In this document: positions 6,430-8,001 of the stretch, piece after piece | How positions within the stretch are numbered: position 1 is the stretch's first letter | How the letters are laid out: every line of letters starts with the position of its first letter | Source of the DNA: Actinomycetota bacterium | Lineage (GTDB): Bacteria > Actinomycetota > Actinomycetes > JACCUZ01 | DNA: 8,001 nt | Reading direction: 5' to 3' | NCBI GenBank assembly: GCA_030841195.1 | Contig: JAVEDA010000473.1 | Location: forward strand, 1-8,001 | Program-made: the position numbers and the translations under genes | The notes under the pieces: model-generated | Told to the model about the DNA's origin: nothing | Databases searched by the model: none | The model's input: only the letters and a program-made list of their open reading frames with translations

Positions 6430-6458
6430 CGCAGTGGGTCCTTCGTGAGAGCGGAAGG
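6427..6458 (-). promoter_or_regulatory. Ribosome binding site and possible masking stem before rsgA
   Basis: On the minus strand GAAGGA (6444-6439) precedes the TTG start at 6429. CCTTC (6458-6454) is complementary to GAAGG (6444-6440) with a 9-nt loop, so a 5-bp stem could hide the binding site. The stem is short, and masking is only an inference. Confidence 0.3.
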
Positions 6459-6496
6459 TGCGCGCCGGCCGAGAGCGGGTCTGGTCAGTCAGTGAG

Positions 6497-6544
6497 TCAG
6501 CGGGCACCGGGGAGAGACGGGCAGGCGAGAACGGCGACAGCCAT
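6497..6544 (-). CDS. Short leader ORF upstream of rsgA (15 aa)
   Basis: ATG at 6544 follows AGGAGG by 5 nt on the minus strand, the strongest ribosome binding site in the window. It encodes MAVAVLACPSLPGAR and stops with TGA at 6499-6497, 67 nt before the preferred rsgA start. It overlaps the alternative GTG start (6507) in another frame. Its position, size and strong initiation signal suggest a regulatory leader peptide for rsgA. It has no run of one amino acid (a single Cys, two Leu), so classical amino-acid attenuation is not obvious. No known leader peptide is recognised. Confidence 0.45.
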   Translation of the reverse strand: MAVAVLACPSLPGAR

Positions 6545-6584
6545 GTGGTCCTCCTCGGGGGTGCGTCGCGGACAGGTGGCAGCG

Positions 6585-6614
6585 AGGCTAGCGGGGCTCC
6601 CGCGCGCCCGCCAA
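6585..6614 (-). promoter_or_regulatory. Putative promoter of the leader ORF and rsgA
   Basis: On the minus strand TTGGCG (6614-6609), an 18-nt spacer and TAGCCT (6590-6585) form a -35/-10 pair; TAnnnT is matched and the -35 fits TTGACA at four of six positions. Start would fall near 6578, giving a leader of about 34 nt before ATG 6544. The -10 overlaps the TAG stop codon (6590-6588) of the upstream yihY-like gene, so rsgA could be transcribed separately from it. Confidence 0.4.
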
Positions 6615-7631
6615 CGGATTTTTCCCGGGCGGCCGGTTGGGCGGCAGCTCGACCTCACCGGTGTCGTAGCCGGGGTTGGCCTTGCCCTTGGCGGGGGCCG
6701 GCACCCGGTGCCCGCGGGCCTCCTGGATCTCCCGCCGCGGCCACACCGACTCGACCGCGGCGTTGAGCGCGGCACCGATCAGCACCGCGATCGCGAGCAC
6801 GTACAGCCAGATCATCAGCACGATCGGCGCGGCCAGCGGACCGTAGATCGAGGTCCCGCCGACCGAGATCGAGATGATCCAGCGCACCACGAAGCTGCCG
6901 GCGAACCAGATCAGCAGCGTCAGCAGCGCACCCGGCAGGTCGCGCTTCCACGGCGTCCGGACCGGGACGCTGACGTGGTAGAGCGACGTCAGCGAGACGA
7001 CCGACAGCAGCGACGCCACCGGCCAGTACAGGCGGTCCAGCGAGTCGACCTGCTCCGGCAGCACTCGGCCGAGCAGTTCGGGTCCGGCCAGAACCAGGGG
7101 GATGACGATGGCGCCGACGAGCGTCGAGGCGACATAGAGGCTGAACGAGAGGATCCGGCTGCGGATGATCCCGCGCCGGCCGCCGAGCCCGTACATGATC
7201 GAGATGGTGTCGATGAAGACGTTCAGGGCCCGCGAGCCGGACCACAGCGCGATCAGGAAGCCGATCGAGATCAGGTCGAAGCGGCCACCACGGAAGACGT
7301 CCTTGAGGGTGGGCGTGATGACTTCGTTGACGCTGTCGGCGGTGAGGACCTGCGAGGAGAGGTCGATGATGCGGTCCTGCACCTCCTGGACCGCGCCCGC
7401 TCCCAGGAACTTGCGCAGGTAGCCGATGCCGCCGACCAGGGCGAGCACCAACGGTGGCAACGACAGCAGCAGGAAGAAGCCGGCCTCGGCCGCCAGCCCG
7501 GTCACCCGGTACCGGAAGCAGATCGAGGTGGTCTCGCGGATCAGGGTCCACGTGATCGACCGGACGCGCGCCAGCCCGACCGGTCCGCGCTCGGAGCCGG
7601 CCTCCCCGACGCGCTCGGTCCCCGCGGCCAC
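6588..7631 (-). CDS. YihY/virulence factor BrkB family membrane protein
   Basis: This is a 347-aa inner-membrane protein of the YihY (BrkB, formerly 'RNase BN') family; its function is still poorly defined. About six hydrophobic segments lie near residues 48-70, 118-138, 160-182, 200-219, 235-256 and 265-290. The family signature is seen in the first helix (GLAAEAGFFLLLSLPPLVLA), in LWSGSRALNVFID and in the last helix with SIYGPLAAPIVLMIWLY. A Pro/Lys-rich cytoplasmic tail of about 50 residues (PAPAKGKANPGYDTGE) follows. GTG 7631 is the start: a TACCGT element lies exactly 6 nt upstream, and longer forms would run into the divergent aidB. It is not the RNase once named rbn. It lies upstream of the rsgA leader on the same strand. 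Confidence 0.9.
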   Translation of the reverse strand: MAAGTERVGEAGSERGPVGLARVRSITWTLIRETTSICFRYRVTGLAAEAGFFLLLSLPPLVLALVGGIGYLRKFLGAGAVQEVQDRIIDLSSQVLTADSVNEVITPTLKDVFRGGRFDLISIGFLIALWSGSRALNVFIDTISIMYGLGGRRGIIRSRILSFSLYVASTLVGAIVIPLVLAGPELLGRVLPEQVDSLDRLYWPVASLLSVVSLTSLYHVSVPVRTPWKRDLPGALLTLLIWFAGSFVVRWIISISVGGTSIYGPLAAPIVLMIWLYVLAIAVLIGAALNAAVESVWPRREIQEARGHRVPAPAKGKANPGYDTGEVELPPNRPPGKNPLAGAREPR

Positions 7632-7636
7632 GCCCC

Positions 7637-7643
7637 TACGGTA
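7637..7643. promoter_or_regulatory. Shared symmetric -10 element for yihY-like gene and aidB
   Basis: TACGGTA contains TACGGT on the plus strand (7637-7642), 6 nt before ATG 7649. It also contains TACCGT on the minus strand (7643-7638), 6 nt before GTG 7631. Both match TAnnnT with the spacing of leaderless transcripts, so one 7-bp element could start both divergent genes; only 17 bp separate the start codons. Neither start has a well-placed ribosome binding site. No convincing -35 was found on either side. Confidence 0.55.
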
Positions 7644-7648
7644 AGCCC

Positions 7649-8001
7649 ATGACCGGTCCCACCCATGTAGTGACGAACCAGCCGCCGCCGCTGGTCGGCC
7701 ACGACGTCTTCCGGACCGACGCCGCGCTGGTCGAGGCGGTGCAGAGGTACGCCGGGGCCGAGCCCGTCGACGGCCTGTCCGCCCTCGGTCGCCGGGCCGG
7801 CTCGGAGCAGGCCCAGCGCTGGGGCGTCGAGGCGAACGCGAACCCACCCGCGCTGCGCACTCACGACCGGTACGGCCACCGGGTCGACGAGGTCGACTTC
7901 CACCCGTCCTGGCACGCCCTGATGGATGTCGCGGTGGGCGAGGGCCTGCACGGGGCTGCCTGGACCGCGGGTCCCGGCGGCCAGGTGCGCCGGGCGGCCG
8001 G
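7649..8001 (+). CDS. aidB: Acyl-CoA dehydrogenase-like alkylation response protein AidB, N-terminal part
   Basis: 117 codons run open to the right edge. THVVTNQPPPLVGHDVF, DAALVEAV, EANANPPALRTHDRYG and VDEVDFHPSWHALM follow E. coli AidB almost motif by motif (THTVFNQPIPL, ANVNPPELLRYDAQG, FHPAWHLLM). AidB is an FAD-binding member of the acyl-CoA dehydrogenase family, induced in the E. coli adaptive response; it binds DNA and is thought to protect it from alkylation damage. The flavin and DNA-binding parts lie beyond the window. ATG 7649 matches the family N-terminus and has TACGGT 6 nt upstream. Divergent from the yihY-like gene. Confidence 0.88.
   Translation, partial: MTGPTHVVTNQPPPLVGHDVFRTDAALVEAVQRYAGAEPVDGLSALGRRAGSEQAQRWGVEANANPPALRTHDRYGHRVDEVDFHPSWHALMDVAVGEGLHGAAWTAGPGGQVRRAA

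Noticed and set aside
5422..6495. Long plus-strand frames antisense to rsgA and to the yihY-like gene (also 6405-7652)
   Set aside because: Both oppose strongly supported genes and have no domain, start signal or sensible composition.
7632..7847. N-terminal extension of the yihY-like gene to position 7847
   Set aside because: It would overlap the well-supported start of aidB, is Arg/Pro-rich and unlike the family, and GTG 7631 has a well-placed -10 element.
1..8001. Search for CRISPR arrays, toxin-antitoxin pairs, insertion sequences or phage genes
   Set aside because: No spaced direct repeats, transposase, integrase or defence-protein motifs were seen in any frame.

Overview
The window is high-GC DNA (third codon positions are almost all G or C) from an actinobacterium. 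The main evidence is an ATP-dependent ligase closely matching the mycobacterial LigB type, a histidine phosphatase resembling M. tuberculosis Rv3214, a Gly-Cys-Val tRNA cluster, TAnnnT promoter elements placed for leaderless mRNAs, and GTG/TTG starts. The genus cannot be fixed; a Nocardioides- or Frankia-like lineage is a guess. Nothing proves a mobile element or phage.

Layout. 1-211 (-) is the start of an arginase/agmatinase-family gene that runs off the left edge. 286-566 (+) is a tRNA cluster: Gly(GCC), Cys(GCA), Val(GAC). 567-978 has no convincing gene but holds two strong stem-loops. 979-1158 (+) is a 59-residue unknown protein with four possible metal ligands, and 1234-1554 (+) is a small protein ending in one membrane helix. 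A large imperfect stem-loop at 1706-1774 touches the end of ligB. 1773-4694 (-) is a two-gene unit: an FAD/NAD disulfide oxidoreductase-like gene followed by ligB. Divergent from it, 4729-5322 (+) is a histidine acid phosphatase. It converges with rsgA (5338-6429, -), a ribosome-assembly GTPase. rsgA is preceded by a 15-codon leader ORF with a strong ribosome binding site (6497-6544). 6588-7631 (-) is a YihY/BrkB-type membrane protein. 7649-8001 (+) is the start of aidB, which runs off the right edge.

Functional themes are house-keeping translation (tRNAs, RsgA), DNA repair (LigB, AidB) and redox or phosphate metabolism. The genes look like normal chromosomal core with a small, less ordinary patch (567-1554) just downstream of the tRNAs.

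The most striking pattern is regulatory. Four start codons (211-, 4729+, 7631-, 7649+) each have TACGGT or TACCGT exactly 6 nt upstream, the geometry of leaderless actinobacterial promoters. At 7637-7643 one 7-bp element, TACGGTA, serves both strands, so yihY and aidB appear to share a symmetric bidirectional -10 element.
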